From the NCBI GenBank assembly GCA_034509925.1, contig CM067528.1, positions 186,001-250,000 of the forward strand: a DNA stretch of 64,000 bases, read 5' to 3'. The translations under genes and the position numbers were made by a program. Every line of letters begins with the position of its first letter. Position 1 is the stretch's first letter. The notes under the pieces were generated by a model. That model did not search any database. It saw nothing but the letters and a program-made list of their open reading frames with translations, and was not told where the DNA came from. The stretch comes from Hirudinaria manillensis (Eukaryota > Annelida > Clitellata > Hirudinida > Hirudinidae). Below are positions 34,387 through 47,300 of this stretch, in pieces.

Positions 34387-36151
34387 TTACTCCCAATATG
34401 GAATCTCCCTGGCTTTTGATTTCTTCACTTTTTTGGCCAGACAGCAAGAAAATATGATTCCAAATATCTAAAACAAATACATATTATGACAGTATCATAA
34501 AATAATAATTAATAAAAAATAATATAACTCGTTTATAAACAAACAAAATAGATAATTAAATCATAATCATCATCATCATCATCATAATCAATTTCTTCGT
34601 CTGACTTGCAAGCAGCAGAGTCCGAGTCCGACTCCTCCGATAATAATCAGTTGCTCCTGCACGAGTATTTCAAAGATGGGTTGACAACCCTGAAAAGAAA
34701 GGGTGCGAGGTCACATTGGCAAACGAATAATGATGCATTCGCAATAAAAATTATTTACAAGTTCGGGAATTTAAGATTCCGTGTCCGACGCTATTATTAT
34801 CATTATTATTATTAAGTTCACACCTGTGAAAAAACGCTCGAAGGGTCGACTCGGAGACCGCACCCGGGCACGGGATTCCTGCAACAAGATTCCGGGACGG
34901 AGCCGTTGGACGGATTAGAAGCGGACGAATGCCACGTGCTGCCTTTCCAATCCACGTACGAAGAAAGCCCGCAACATTTGAGCTGAGAAGCGAGTGACAA
35001 AATAGTGATGTTTTGAGCGATTAAAAAGGTTAACGAGAACGAGTTCCGTCCGTATCGACTTTCACGATAAATTCAAAGATTCCTACGTTGTGTTGAAGAT
35101 GATCTACAGACATCCTGACATCTGTAAATTCACTGTAGGCCTGCAGCATGGCATAAGTGAGCTTTGAAGCCAGCTTGTTTTTCACCTGGCGAACGACAAA
35201 CGGCCCACCTAGTCACGCTTTTGGGGTATTCGAAATGACCAGGAAACTCACCAATGCCTCGTACAGGTAGGCCACCACGCCTGCACAGGTTTCCAGTAAT
35301 AGGACCATCAGCAGAAGGATGGAGTACTACAAGTGAAAAGTGGACAATTTGTGACTTCCTAAATGTACTTAATCTCATTAACTAAGACGACATTCAAATT
35401 ATTCTACATATCTCCTATAGTCAACGTTGCCTTTGAGATGCTTATTGAATGTTTAGCCAGTCCCTTCAATCTAGAGAAATCCTAAATTTAGAGTCACATA
35501 TTATGGACTTGGATTTGTGCTTCTAAGAACTTCTAATTGCCAATTACCAAGATCATGACCTGCTAGCAGGAAGGTGCATTTCATTAAGCCAGGTCCATGA
35601 ATATCGCCCCGTATACGTACATTATTGTTTTCATATAATATCACAAATTGTTAAATCAAACAAGATGCTAATAAATTAGTTCATAAAGTCAATAACTTCA
35701 GACACAAATATTAACATTCACTTAAAAATTACAATTAAAACTACCAGCAACAGGCAAGACTTGTTCTTCTGACAAGTGGCACAGCATCCGACCACGAACA
35801 CCACGAGGACGACCAGCGCCCCGGTTCCGACGAGAATGTAGACGGACACCAGAAAGTAGTCGAGTCTTCCCCCCAAAATAGGTGCATATCTGTGGCAGAG
35901 AAAGAAAGCCAGCAGGCCAACAGTGAGAATGCCCAGGCCTGACAACTTTAAAAAAAACATCAAAGAGTTTTTCACGGGGTTAGGGTATATGACTCTATAT
36001 GACGACTGAAAACGTTTTCAGAACATCATCCATCGCTAACCAACAACAGAGAGTTGAAGGCAAACAGGAGATGTCTGAGGAAGGAGACTCCGCAGCATCT
36101 GTCGTCGGACTTCGGTTGAGTCCTCGTCACCTGCAGCGGCTTGTTCTGCAT
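34387..36151 (-). CDS. Tetraspanin, CD151/TSPAN11-like
   Basis: Seven exons join in phase: 36041-36151, 35745-35945, 35252-35326, 35087-35185, 34824-34982, 34606-34689 and 34387-34467, giving 269 residues. Four membrane segments are visible. The first spans exons 1-2 (LLFAFNSLLL with LSGLGILTVG). The second and third are Val/Leu-rich, and the fourth is QLIIIGGVGLGLCC with IFGIIFSCCLAKK. The large extracellular loop carries LKCCGLSSYVDW, ESCCRN, PGCG and GCQ, six cysteines as in CD151-type tetraspanins. Juxtamembrane cysteines at DRCCG, CQKNKSC and SCCLA are likely palmitoylated. Tetraspanins organise membrane microdomains with integrins. An acceptor-like site at about 36190, upstream of the ATG, suggests a further 5' UTR exon. 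One donor reads GTCAGA. Confidence 0.94.
34559..34590. repeat. CAT/ATC microsatellite in a tetraspanin intron
   Basis: A short ATC trinucleotide run sits just downstream, in gene direction, of the donor of the exon at 34606-34689. Confidence 0.75.
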
Positions 36152-36518
36152 GGTTCGATGATCGGATGCTAAAGGCAGATGCGATGACCTGTAAAAAGAC
36201 AAATTAAATAATAATACATTTCTTAAAATTAAAATTGTAAAATAAAATGAGACGTTTAAATAAATTTTATTCGAATGGACCCGCACGAGTACGGTCGAAA
36301 TCATAAACCTCCAGGAGGAAAATATATTGAAATCTTTGAACCCAACTAATATTTTGACAACTAAACATTGAAAAAAAAAAAGACTTGTGTAGATGCATGC
36401 AATTGTACTACCTCTTGATTCTATATATATATAGGATCACTATCAACATTATGACAGACGATTTGGCAATCTACAATTTCCTGCACATTTAGTTATTTTG
36501 TGCCTTTCTATTTCCCTC

Positions 36519-36542
36519 ATCCATCCATCCATCCATCCATCC
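36519..36542. repeat. CATC tetranucleotide microsatellite
   Basis: About six tandem CATC units form a simple repeat in a non-coding region. Confidence 0.8.
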
Positions 36543-36689
36543 AAGAAATAAACTTTAATATCACATATATCAACTGATAAAATAATCAACAATCACCACG
36601 TGACAAACTCAAGGAAAAAGGTCAAGAAGAAAGAAGGTACAACTTTCTGGGTCTAATTAAGAGAGATCTTTCGTCAGTGTAGATTTTCC

Positions 36690-36744
36690 CAGTCACTTGG
36701 CCTGAGTTGACGAGTTTGGAGAACTCATTGTAACCAAGTGACTG
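36690..36744. repeat. Inverted repeat able to form a stem-loop
   Basis: An 11-base arm at 36690-36700 (CAGTCACTTGG) is perfectly complementary to CCAAGTGACTG at 36734-36744. Inside it, GAGTT can pair with AACTC in the intervening 33 bases. The result is a nested hairpin in otherwise featureless sequence. Its function is unknown. Confidence 0.6.
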
Positions 36745-39700
36745 CGAGGTAGTATTAACTCACACAACAACAATGTCACAGGGGCTTAGTTTGTGTTACG
36801 TTTTTATTAAATTATGTTTGTCATGGACTACACAAGTTAATAGCGAGCATTATAATTCCAAGTTAATAAGTGAATTGTAATTCTTGCAAAGTACACTCGA
36901 GGCAAGTTATTTGAAGATATTTCCCCACGTTCATGTTTGCGTAATTATTCGTGTCCTTTCTTTTGCATCCATTAAAACCAGTTACATAAACATCGGTCGT
37001 ACAGATTACTAAAAAAAACAAAATAATTCATCAGTCCGAAATAGCATTAAAAGTGGTGTTATTCATACAGTGGCAAACATACTCCATAAAGTAGTTTCAA
37101 CGACGAACCACCACCAAAGAGGCGGTAATGATGTGAAAGGAGAAGCAACAGAAAAGAATTAAAAGGAATCTATGACTCACATTGGGGTTTAAATCGAGCA
37201 CAGGCTTAAATAATTAATTACAGAGACAAACATCATCATCATCATCAATATCTGCCTGTTGTTATAGACAACTTCTGCAATCTTTGCAATGCAACATCAT
37301 TTTTTGCATTCATCAAAAACCTGAAAAACAATTAAATAAAAAGAGATCCAGGTCAAGTCTCAAAAATTTAGGTCAAGGGACCAGGACGTTGAGATTGTCA
37401 AAGACTTCAAGTAGTACCGAAAATGCCGCTCATCTAAAAGATTAACTGAGGAAATAGTCATCACCACCAGCTTCATCATCATCATCGTTGCTATCATTTT
37501 TCGATGACTCAGCGAGATGGGAACTCTACTTCAAGAATTCTTGGTTAGTTTTATGTTGTTGATGGTGATGATGATCATCGACATCATTTTGAGAGGTCTC
37601 AGAAACTAGTGGTTTATTTCCTGTCATCAACTTTTTGTTTCCTTAGAGAACGCCTGTCTTTATAATACCGATTAATATTAAAACTGTTCCCTATAATAAT
37701 CCTAAATTACTACTAATTAAACAAAATATATGCAAAGTCAACAACTCCAAGCCTTTCATTTAGGCAAATGAGTATTTTTAATTGGATATAAGCAGATTGG
37801 CACAGTTTGTGCTCCTATTAATAGTGAGGATAATTTCTGTCATAATTGCAACAATCTTGGTGCAATTGAGAGTTCAAGATGTCATTTAAAGACATTTTGC
37901 AAAATATCTTTGGTTTAATAATGGATTCAAAGTAATACTTACATAATTTCTTTTATAAACAACAGGATTTTGGCTTAAAGTTAACAGTAAATACAAGACC
38001 CAGTAAGCACAGAGATATCATCAATCAGGACTTAAAGATTTGTCAGAAGGGTTCCAACCTCATAGATAAACCATCAATATAATATCACCAAAAAATAGCA
38101 ATAAATATTACAATAATAAAAGATAAATACATTTGATAATCATTCACCAATTACTCAAAATAAGATGCAACAACATTCATACAATATATGGCCATCTTTT
38201 TAGCTCTGGACTCTATTCATTTCAGAAACCCAACACATCAATATCCAATTGCATCAAAGACACATCTATGCATTGGGAGTTAATTAACACATCTCTGACG
38301 ATAAAATCTTTATTATTGGATGAATGAATTTGAAAATGGTGATGAGAAGAAAAGCTAAAAAGCTTAGAGTAGTTGATCAGACCACAAAAAAAATCCAATC
38401 ATTTTTACTGTTTAAGGAAGTCTACGTCTTGGAAAAACTTCAACAAAAAAATTCCAAGACACTTTAAATTAAATAAATTACAGACAAAGAATTAGCATTC
38501 AGAGTTTCTTTTACATCTTTATTTTCATTTTGGATTATTAGACCTCTTTAAGTATAAAAGTCATTATTTTCCCAGGTTAATTAGCTACAAGCTATCCTAG
38601 CAATAGCTTTAAACTAAAATGGAATAATCAGAAACTCTAGCTAGATATCTCTGATTTCTGGTGATAGGAGTGCAATAATTACAGGCATTGACATCAAAAC
38701 AAGCATCCAAACATTTTATGTACAAGACATTAATGCTATATACACATAAAAGCTTCCCTATCATATGGGACAATCATAACAAAGCGAAAGAATTCAAATG
38801 GTACCGACGCCACTTATGTTTCGTGAAAGGTGCATAACAAAAGCAACACCTAAATTCGAAAAATACAGTGTATTGCAAATAGTCCTGGATACAAAAAAAA
38901 ATTGATAGTCCTGTCATCCTAACTTAATTCAAATTCACGAAATCATCGCACTAGCAAATCCACGAACCTTTGTACCTTGGTTTGGATATTCAGTTAATTA
39001 TCGCCCAATTGTTCAGCACCACTCCAATTCAGTTTAAAGAATCAACTTCTAAAGTGCAAATTTTACACTCCTATATATTGAAAAAGACCTACTAAGAAAA
39101 CGCGGCACCTGGGCGCATATCCCTCTAGCAACAAGCTGAAGATACAAAGAATAAAAGAATAATCCCAGTCTCCAATCCCAATCTAGCTCATGCGCTTTAT
39201 TTAGTGCAGTTACACCCCATATTGATGTGTTATAATGGTCCTTAAACAAGAATATTAATCATTCCTTTTTTTTTACAAAAATAATTTGTTAAAATCGTCC
39301 CCCCCCCCACATAACTTCGCATAACCAAACTAGACGCCAGCTTCTCACGGAGGAAACGACTATTGGATGTTTTACGTTTGCCAGACAATACATGGTTCAC
39401 AAAAAAAAAGGCCAAATAAACTCAACGGACCAGAAGTACGCAGAACGCTTCGTGTTCGGCAATAGGGCAAAATGTGATTGACTGTAGGTCATTAATAAAT
39501 GTTTTAGGTATAGTTAAATAATCGAATTCTCCAAATAAGAACGCTTCGACGAAAAGAATAAATTCAATGTAAATGAATAAAGTTCATAAACAATGCGGGC
39601 ATCGAGATAAAAGCTACACGGAGAAAGATCACATTGATAAGCAGAGCAAGTACAGGCAACCACTTGAGGTCAGTGATACACTGCAGTCTTTTCTCCTCCC

Positions 39701-39946
39701 TTTTACATGATCGACGTTTCGTGCACCGTAGCAAGAATGGAAGCTTTCGTGAAGACAAATTTCATTCTTCACTTCAGCTCAGGATGTCTGAAAAATACCA
39801 GCAATAAAAAGGCAAGAAGGATTCATTTAAAACATGTGGAATGGATAGCTGCAGCTTCTTCCATAAAAAAAGGCAGATCGGTCAAGTTGACCTTTCCATC
39901 ATCTCAAATGAAGAATGACTTAACAAGTGCACGAATCGCCACATCG

Positions 39947-42900
39947 TCAGGAAACGATGATCAACAGCGTCACGACCATCACGCATCTAATCACCAACAA
40001 TAGGACTGATGCAATCATTTGATATATCAACATCACTGCAAACTTTATAATGGGATCGAGTACATAAATTAAAAACAATACAGACACGATCACGTATGGT
40101 AACACTTTCAAAAGGGATGTTATATCAAATTTCCTGGGGTTTACTAACAGGACTATGAACTTTGCCAATTCTTCTTCCAACTTTTGTATTCTCAGACTTT
40201 TCTCAGTGTTGACTTTTAGGGACTCCTGTCAAATTGTGCAAAACTGTATTATATTAATTACCAATAATTAAATAATTATGTTCATCAGATCATATTTCTG
40301 TCATATTTTACCTAAATTAAAATAGCCACAATTAGTTAAGTCTAACATTTTCCAGTAAAAAATTATAAAAGGATTAAGGCAACATAAATAAATAAATAAA
40401 TAAACCCTCAAAATTATTTTAAATCTCGAATCAATGTCATCATTAACTGCACGACTACGACGAAATACACCTGAAGATCGATTTGGAGCTGTGCATTAGT
40501 CGATTTGAGCGCTTCGTTTTCTTTTTTCATGAGAACGAGACTCGACTGTCGAATCTTGAGGTCCTTCTCCATGATCTCCATGATCATTTCCAACTCCCTT
40601 CGGCGTATCATTTCCTGTTCCAATTCTTTTTCCATTTTCTTAAAATTTAATCGTTAATCTCGATGCCGTTCGATGGTCGTCGAAAGTCGTCGTAAATACC
40701 TGTTTCGTGACGATCTCGTCCTGCAACTTATTCTGAAGATCTTGGTACAAAGTGTCCAGCCCCTGTCGTGAGGTGTTGTAGGCTTCCCTCTCCGAACTTA
40801 TGTCCTGCTGGGCCGTCTGCTTAACGATAATCGTCGGCGATGACGGACGTTACTTCGCAAAAAATGAGCGCGGCGTCGAAGTAAACGCGGGGACTCCTAA
40901 ACTTTCGCGTCGTTTCGATGATCGACGATGACCAAAATTTGCTTCTCGTTCGGCCGAGACGAACACGATCGAATTTGTAAACGTTAAAATCTCCGTTCCT
41001 CGATCGTCTTTTTATCTCGTTCTCTCGACACGAACCCACCTGCAGTTGCCTACTATGTTCTTCCAACAGGGACTCCTTGTCACTTCTAAGCTGTGAATTC
41101 TCTCTCTGTAGTTGAAGCATGTTGTTCTGTGCTATGGTTATGTCTTCTTTCATAAGAGTATTGGCCGTTTGTAATCCCTCGAGTTTCTGCTGAAGATTCG
41201 TCACGGTGGCACTGGCCAAAGACGGTAAATGTTTGAAGACGTCATTGTCGGAACCAATGTCTAGTTAATGCTTTAAGAAACCGTACTTTTGAGAGCGATC
41301 AAAAACATAAAGTTGTACTTGCATTAAAAACTAAAGACTTGCACGTAACCAGAAGATTATCATCCAGTGGAAGATAAAGTGAACTAAACATAGAACGACG
41401 TAACTCAAGTCGCAACAAGTTATCTTTAAATATCCCACCTTAGATGGCGATTAAGTTCTTCCAGGTAGTTCTTCTGATCTAAGATGGCTGCCATCTGTTT
41501 GCTTCCTCGGCTTTTGTCGACACGAACGTTTAACGTTTAGCAAAGAAAAACAAAAAGAAATTTTAATGCATTAAAATGAGCTAATGATTAGCTATCGAGT
41601 AACTTTCAATCCAAACTTACAATTAGGTAAAAGATTAATACAGACAAACTAAGCATTTGTGGATCAAAACAACCATTACCTCATCTCCATAGGTGTGTGG
41701 ATGCAAAACGACTGATTCTCTTTCAAGTAGAGACTGAAATCGATCATCCCCATCTAAATGTTTCAGTGGTAAATATTCTGGCATTCAATTTCACATTAAA
41801 ATCATTAAATGCCTGAAAACATTCACTAAACAAATGTAAAATAATTAATTGCAATTTTGATTACAAAAATAATTTTGTAACTACAATTTAACCGTGCAAG
41901 CAATCTTACAGGCCTATCCAAATCTTCATCCTTAACCCCAATGGAGCAATCAATGACATTAAGGCCCACAAGGAGACCAGAAATAATCACAGACTCTTCC
42001 TCCATCATCACTGCTCCACTGTCATAGAATTCACTGGAATGAATAAATCGCTCTAATAACATAAAGTGATCCGAGCATATGCAAAGTTTAAATTATAGAA
42101 GCGAGTAATTTGTCCAAAATGGTAACTTTTCTTAACTCAGGCAATGTTTATTGAAATCATTTAAACGATTAATATCACATTGTCGACATCATAATTCTGA
42201 GCAACGTTCTAAGTTCTGCTGGTGAAACACAAATAAATATTTTAAAATACCACAGAAGTTCATCTCTCCTATCAATGAGGACTTTGAAATAATCAGCCAT
42301 TTTCTTTTGCATAAGAGCTAGTCTTAGCCACGCCCTAGCTCTTCCCAATGGAGACCTGTTGAAGGGAACATCCAAATAATTCACAATTTGTAATTTAAAC
42401 CTGTGTAACCAATTTATAGAACACCAGCACACGAAAATACTAAGAAAGAATAACATTAAATTTTATGTATTAAATATAAATTTTAACTTTTACAGTTTCA
42501 TAGCCTACAAAGAAACTAGAATCAATATTCACTTGACATTTGGCAACTCTCGAACACTTGTAGTTATATCTTTGGCATCATTGGAATACTTTTCAACTCT
42601 CTCGAGGACCTCCCAGAAGTCTCTACGATCTCTCAGAATGCCCTTCTTGGCTGACAAAATCATGACATCATATTAATCTATAAAAGTATTTCTAACTTTC
42701 TAACGTTCGTATTAAAAATGTTTATCGTACGGAATCAATGAGGAATTATAAAATGTCTGCATTAACGTCACTTCACTGATCTTCAATTCCCTTTTAAAGT
42801 TATTAAGTAGCACTTCAGTTCATAACATATGGACTTTGCTCACGTACGTTTCAGCCCGTGCCTCAGTATGTGCTCCAGTACTAGGAAAAATTGCTGCAGG

Positions 42901-43573
42901 GCTGTGTTATTGTCATCTAACATTCGACCGTGAGAAAGAGAAGAATCAAGTATTTCTTTGATGATAAGTTTAAGAACATTCAACAGATTATTCCTCTCTA
43001 ATTGAACTGGGTCCTTGGCTGCTTCAAATATTAATGAAACTTATTACAATGGGATTATTGACTGAATATAAAGTTTGAACATAAAACTGTTTTCAACAAT
43101 ATATGGTTACAACTGCAATAGTAACCAATGCCCAAACTCCAACTGTATCTGTAATAGTTGCTCATTCAAATTTACTCAGGATCTCGTTGTTCCATTTCTA
43201 TATTTCTAACATTACTCTTTGCAAATGTTTGCATGGCTGATGAATATGAATCCTTATTTAAATGAGCCCCATACTTTCTGGAACCATAAGTACAACATCC
43301 AATAGAATTCCATTTAAAAGTAAAAATCGTCTGAATTAATAAATGTTTTAGCAAAAAACAACTGTTGAAAAGCTATATTAAAAATCTTTCTAGCTTGCAG
43401 ATGTGGCGAGATCGACATTTAATAGATGGAGCTTGCTGTTCGTACTAACCGTCGTTATCGTTAGCACTCTGGTTAATTACATCCAACTCTATGTCATTCA
43501 GTTCTTCTAAACAGAGCCAATCACCATCTACAGACACTCTAAAGTTGCACAAATAAATTGTCTCTTTTGCCAT
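39947..43573 (-). CDS. RUFY-like RUN-domain coiled-coil protein with hydrophobic C-terminus
   Basis: Eleven exons join in phase: 43450-43573, 42848-43021, 42533-42650, 42254-42355, 41910-42033, 41680-41753, 41439-41501, 41040-41211, 40700-40819, 40471-40638 and 39947-40225, giving 505 residues. The RUN domain covers roughly residues 42-200, with [19 protein letters not shown] and [19 protein letters not shown] typical of RUFY1-3. [20 protein letters not shown] and a long coiled coil follow to about 435. RUFY proteins bind small GTPases of the Rab/Arl families and act in endosome and lysosome positioning or neuronal polarity. No FYVE zinc finger is present, as in short RUFY3 forms. The last exon continues after LEEELAK into about 70 residues, with two very hydrophobic stretches at 452-471 and 474-503, then a stop. 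This is unexpected for the family. The intron at 40820-41039 is CpG-rich and open in frame. Confidence 0.9.
40386..40405. repeat. TAAA tetranucleotide microsatellite in a RUFY intron
   Basis: About five TAAA/AATA units in tandem lie in the last intron of the RUFY-like gene. Confidence 0.7.
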
Positions 43574-44307
43574 ATTCGCCAATACCCGTTCAACATGAAC
43601 ACATTTTCCAGCCTCCCTGATTGTTTTCTGTTTTATACCGATAATAAGTAATTAGATTGTTCCGAGAGCGCAATTCGCATTTTTACGTTATTAGAAACAC
43701 AAAGTGTAGGCATATTTGTTATCATAATTATTGCAATAATTTAGTGATGATGCACCACATGTCTATTTATTTAATAAAATAACAGCTGGAAAGGAGATCC
43801 CAGCAACCTAATCAGTTTATCACCCAAAGTGCCGCTATTGTTAATTAAATTGAATTAATTTTTTATATCGACACATTATATGGGAATGGATTAAATATTT
43901 TCAAATTAGTGTTTATTATATTTTGGACCTGGTCGAAATAAATAGAAGCCCCAGAGATCTTTCGAAAGATGTCACAAGTGATACTTTATTTATATTTCTA
44001 ATTTTGAGTCCTCGTCAAGGAAAATGATAAACATTATGAAACCAAATTTGTTTCCATTTTATTAGCAACGCTTTTACACAAACAACTAAATTGTCAAATA
44101 GAATGCCCATTTCATAATCAATGAAGATATTACATGAATCAAATACATGTCTACATTAAAATGCCAGTACTATTCAAATTCCTTATATTTGTGCAGAAAT
44201 TATTTCTAGAGTCAAACCCATGGTTCATTGGCATTAATTGTGAAATAAAAATGAGCATTTTTAGAAAGTAACTGCATTTTGCAAGGCTTAATGCATATTT
44301 TTACCAT
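43574..44307. other. Intergenic region between the RUFY-like gene and SLC26A11-like gene
   Basis: Both genes are on the minus strand, so this 734-base AT-rich stretch holds the promoter of the RUFY-like gene and the 3' UTR of the transporter. No other feature seen. Confidence 0.5.
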
Positions 44308-47300
44308 TTAAAATTTTTCGACATATTTTTCGTCGGAAAAGGCTTTATTAGCAAATCCCTTGGTATCTTCATCTGGAAAAAGAGGAGCCTTGCTGTTCGT
44401 CGTGCTCATGTTTACGGTGCTAAACTGACTTTCCAATTGACTTGTATTTCTTAACTTGAGAGTGCTTCCAGATTTTGAATTGGCTGTGAATTAAATTATA
44501 CAGAAATTTAAAATAATAACTTGTAAGTTTGCTGTTACTATTTGTAACAAAAATACTTGTGCACAAGTATTTCACCTATTTTAAAGACCGCTTCTTCAAT
44601 GCTTGACGCTTTATGGAAATATTTCGGTTTAGCTCTCCTGAACATGGTCGTAGGTTGTTTCTAAAAAAAGAAAACGTGTAAATATAATATAAGATGAAAA
44701 TTGCAGCTTATATGAAAATAATTGTCCCGCATCAAAGTTATTCAAAGTTTTGGAAGATTTGAATTGGTTTTTATACTTGAAGGTTGCAAGCGACCACCAT
44801 GATGTTTTTCTTATAGAGATCTTCCAACAGTTCCCTCATGCCCTAAATTGATTTTACGATAGCTTTATGATCTGAAAGCTTTATGAACATTTTATTAGAA
44901 ATAACTAACTTGAATTGCGGTGGTGTCTATAATAGCGGCATGGGCCATGTCAAGTACCAAACCTTCGATGTTACTATCTGAAAAGTTGCTTTAAAAATTT
45001 AGGGATCTATACAATCTTTCCAAATGGTACTTTATGCGCACTCTCGGAAATTATGCATGTTGGAACAAACTTTGTTCTTTACTGAGTTACTGAATTATTA
45101 AGTTAATTACGATTATGCTAAACAATAAGGTAATGCAGTTGGTGTGCAGTATAAGGTAATAAAATGTAATACTTTCAGACGAATTAAGATTTCAAAAAGA
45201 ACGCCTTACTTGCACTTTTGGCTGTTATCTTTTCTTTGATGTAAGCCACGGCTGGATACATAAGACCGACGTTGAGATGAGCGATCACGATATTCATCTT
45301 TTTGGACTTTCCAAACTTTTCAATTTATATTAAATTTGAGTGAAAAGCCCAATTAATTATAACCACATCAGCCACCCTTGACATTCTTGGTATTGTATAT
45401 AAAATACGTTCATATCATCTATACTTCCGAGCGTTATGAAATTAAAGCAGTTTATTAGTGCACTAAATCTAAAGATAACTGCAAACAATTCTAAAACTCA
45501 CTAATTTTCTCCAAAGGGCATCATCAACGTGAAAAACCTGTTAAAGAGGTTATCAGTTTTGGAGTCTTGATTGAATTGATAAAAAAGATAGAAAAGTGAA
45601 TACTTTTGATAACTATTTAGCATCAACGCCATTCGCTCGAATTTTATCATACATATCATTCTAAGCACTAACCTTCACTTTTGGCCTTGCCATTGGATAA
45701 ATGAGTATGAGAAAAGAGACTATGACTCCGATTGCTATGCCGAACTATAATGACGATGGAAACAATGGCATTAGATAATACCTATGCTGTTGATGAGGAT
45801 AACCATCGCGATATTAAGATGACATTAAACCTACCTCAACGCTCAGAACAAATGACAAGATGAAAGTCACAATCCATGGCAGAAGATCGATTCCTGGGAA
45901 GACACAAAAATATCGAAATCATTAAAGACATGCATCGCGAAACACCATAACACAAACTTCTCGTCCTCCAAATGATCCAGAACTTGTGGAAGGTCATCAT
46001 GTCCAGAACCGCCATTATGATGACGACGGCCAGTGCAGCCTCGGGAATATAAAAGAACAGCGGAGTCAAGAACTGTAGAGCCAACAGGACCAAAACACCT
46101 GATGGACAATCAAGATGGATGATTCACTCGATGGAATTGTCAATTGAATTGCTTACCTGTAACTATTCCACCGGCAGGTGTTTTTACTCCACTGGCGGCA
46201 TTTAGTGCTGTTCTGAAAAGCATTAATTGCAATAATCACTAGCTAATAAATTTATCGCAATTCTTCAAAATGTCTCAAGTTTTAATTTATGAGAGGGAAC
46301 CTTGAAAACGTTCCAGTGATAGGATATCCCATGACGAAAGCACCGAGCAAGTTGCCAATCCCTTTCAAAATGAAATAAAAAGCATAGTGCAAATTCTAGA
46401 ATTATGATTTTGGTCAGTATTTAAGAAACTATTACTTACCGACTCTTAGTATTTGTGGAAGACAATTATTTTAAAATAAATATACGATATTGAAATAAAA
46501 ACAATTCAGTAACTTAAAACGAGTACGAACGAGCTAACCATAACTGAGGAATTCTTGGTTCGGATCCATTTTGTAGTTGAATTTACGTGCTGAATAAATG
46601 TCAACGTTTTCATTATTTTCAATAGATGATTAATTTGTTGCCGGTCGATGCATTATCATCACGAGAGAGAATATTCGTACATAAATTAAAACATTATTAA
46701 CCAAGGTTATATTATAATAGTTATAATAAAATTACTAACCAAACACTCTGCCAATGGCCATTGCTTCGATGAGCCCAATCATTGGTAGGACAATAAAACC
46801 GATGCCCATTGTCTGCATTCGTGAGATTCAATGTTTATGATCACAAAATGAATTTTAATCAAATCAGCCGAAAGAAATCTGCCGAATGTTTCAAGTATAA
46901 AAGCAAGTACTTTCTTATCTTATTAATGTTATGGTTATGATTTGGAATTAGGGTTAGGGTTTTATTATTTGCACTGCACAATTCATTGGCGATTTCATGC
47001 GATTAATCAATTTCGTTTCATGACTTACCGAAGTCATGTCGCTGACTGTGTAAGTCTTGTTGGTTTTGGCATCGTATAAAGAAAATGGAGGTGATTGAAA
47101 AGACGGAATTCCAGGCGGAATATAACCAATCAGACTAAAGGGCATTGATCCACTTTCAAGGAATATGTAAGCTGCCACAGAAGCTCCGACTATGATGATG
47201 ATGTTACGCGCTACAAACGGAATTGAATGGAAATAATTGAAGTTATTGATGCACCAAATGACATCTAGCGGCCGATTGGGTTAAAATTATATCGATTAGT

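Larger units (their letters stand above)
36152..39946. other. Gene-poor stretch of about 3.8 kb with microsatellites and one hairpin
   Basis: No coding exon could be supported here on either strand. The stretch probably holds the 5' UTR exon and promoter of the tetraspanin and the long 3' flank of the RUFY-like gene. It contains a CATC tetranucleotide run (36519-36542), an AT dinucleotide run (36421-36433), an ATC run (37228-37245), a run of ten C (39299-39308) and an inverted repeat at 36690-36744. The open frames at 38133, 39564 and 39707 have no support. Confidence 0.5.

Noticed and set aside
39299-39308. Run of ten C
   Set aside because: A simple homopolymer, possibly a sequencing artefact, with no associated structure.
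46440-46460. A micro-exon in the SLC26A11-like gene
   Set aside because: The exons at 46539-46589 and 46301-46361 join directly in phase (SYGIGNLLG), so no extra exon is required.
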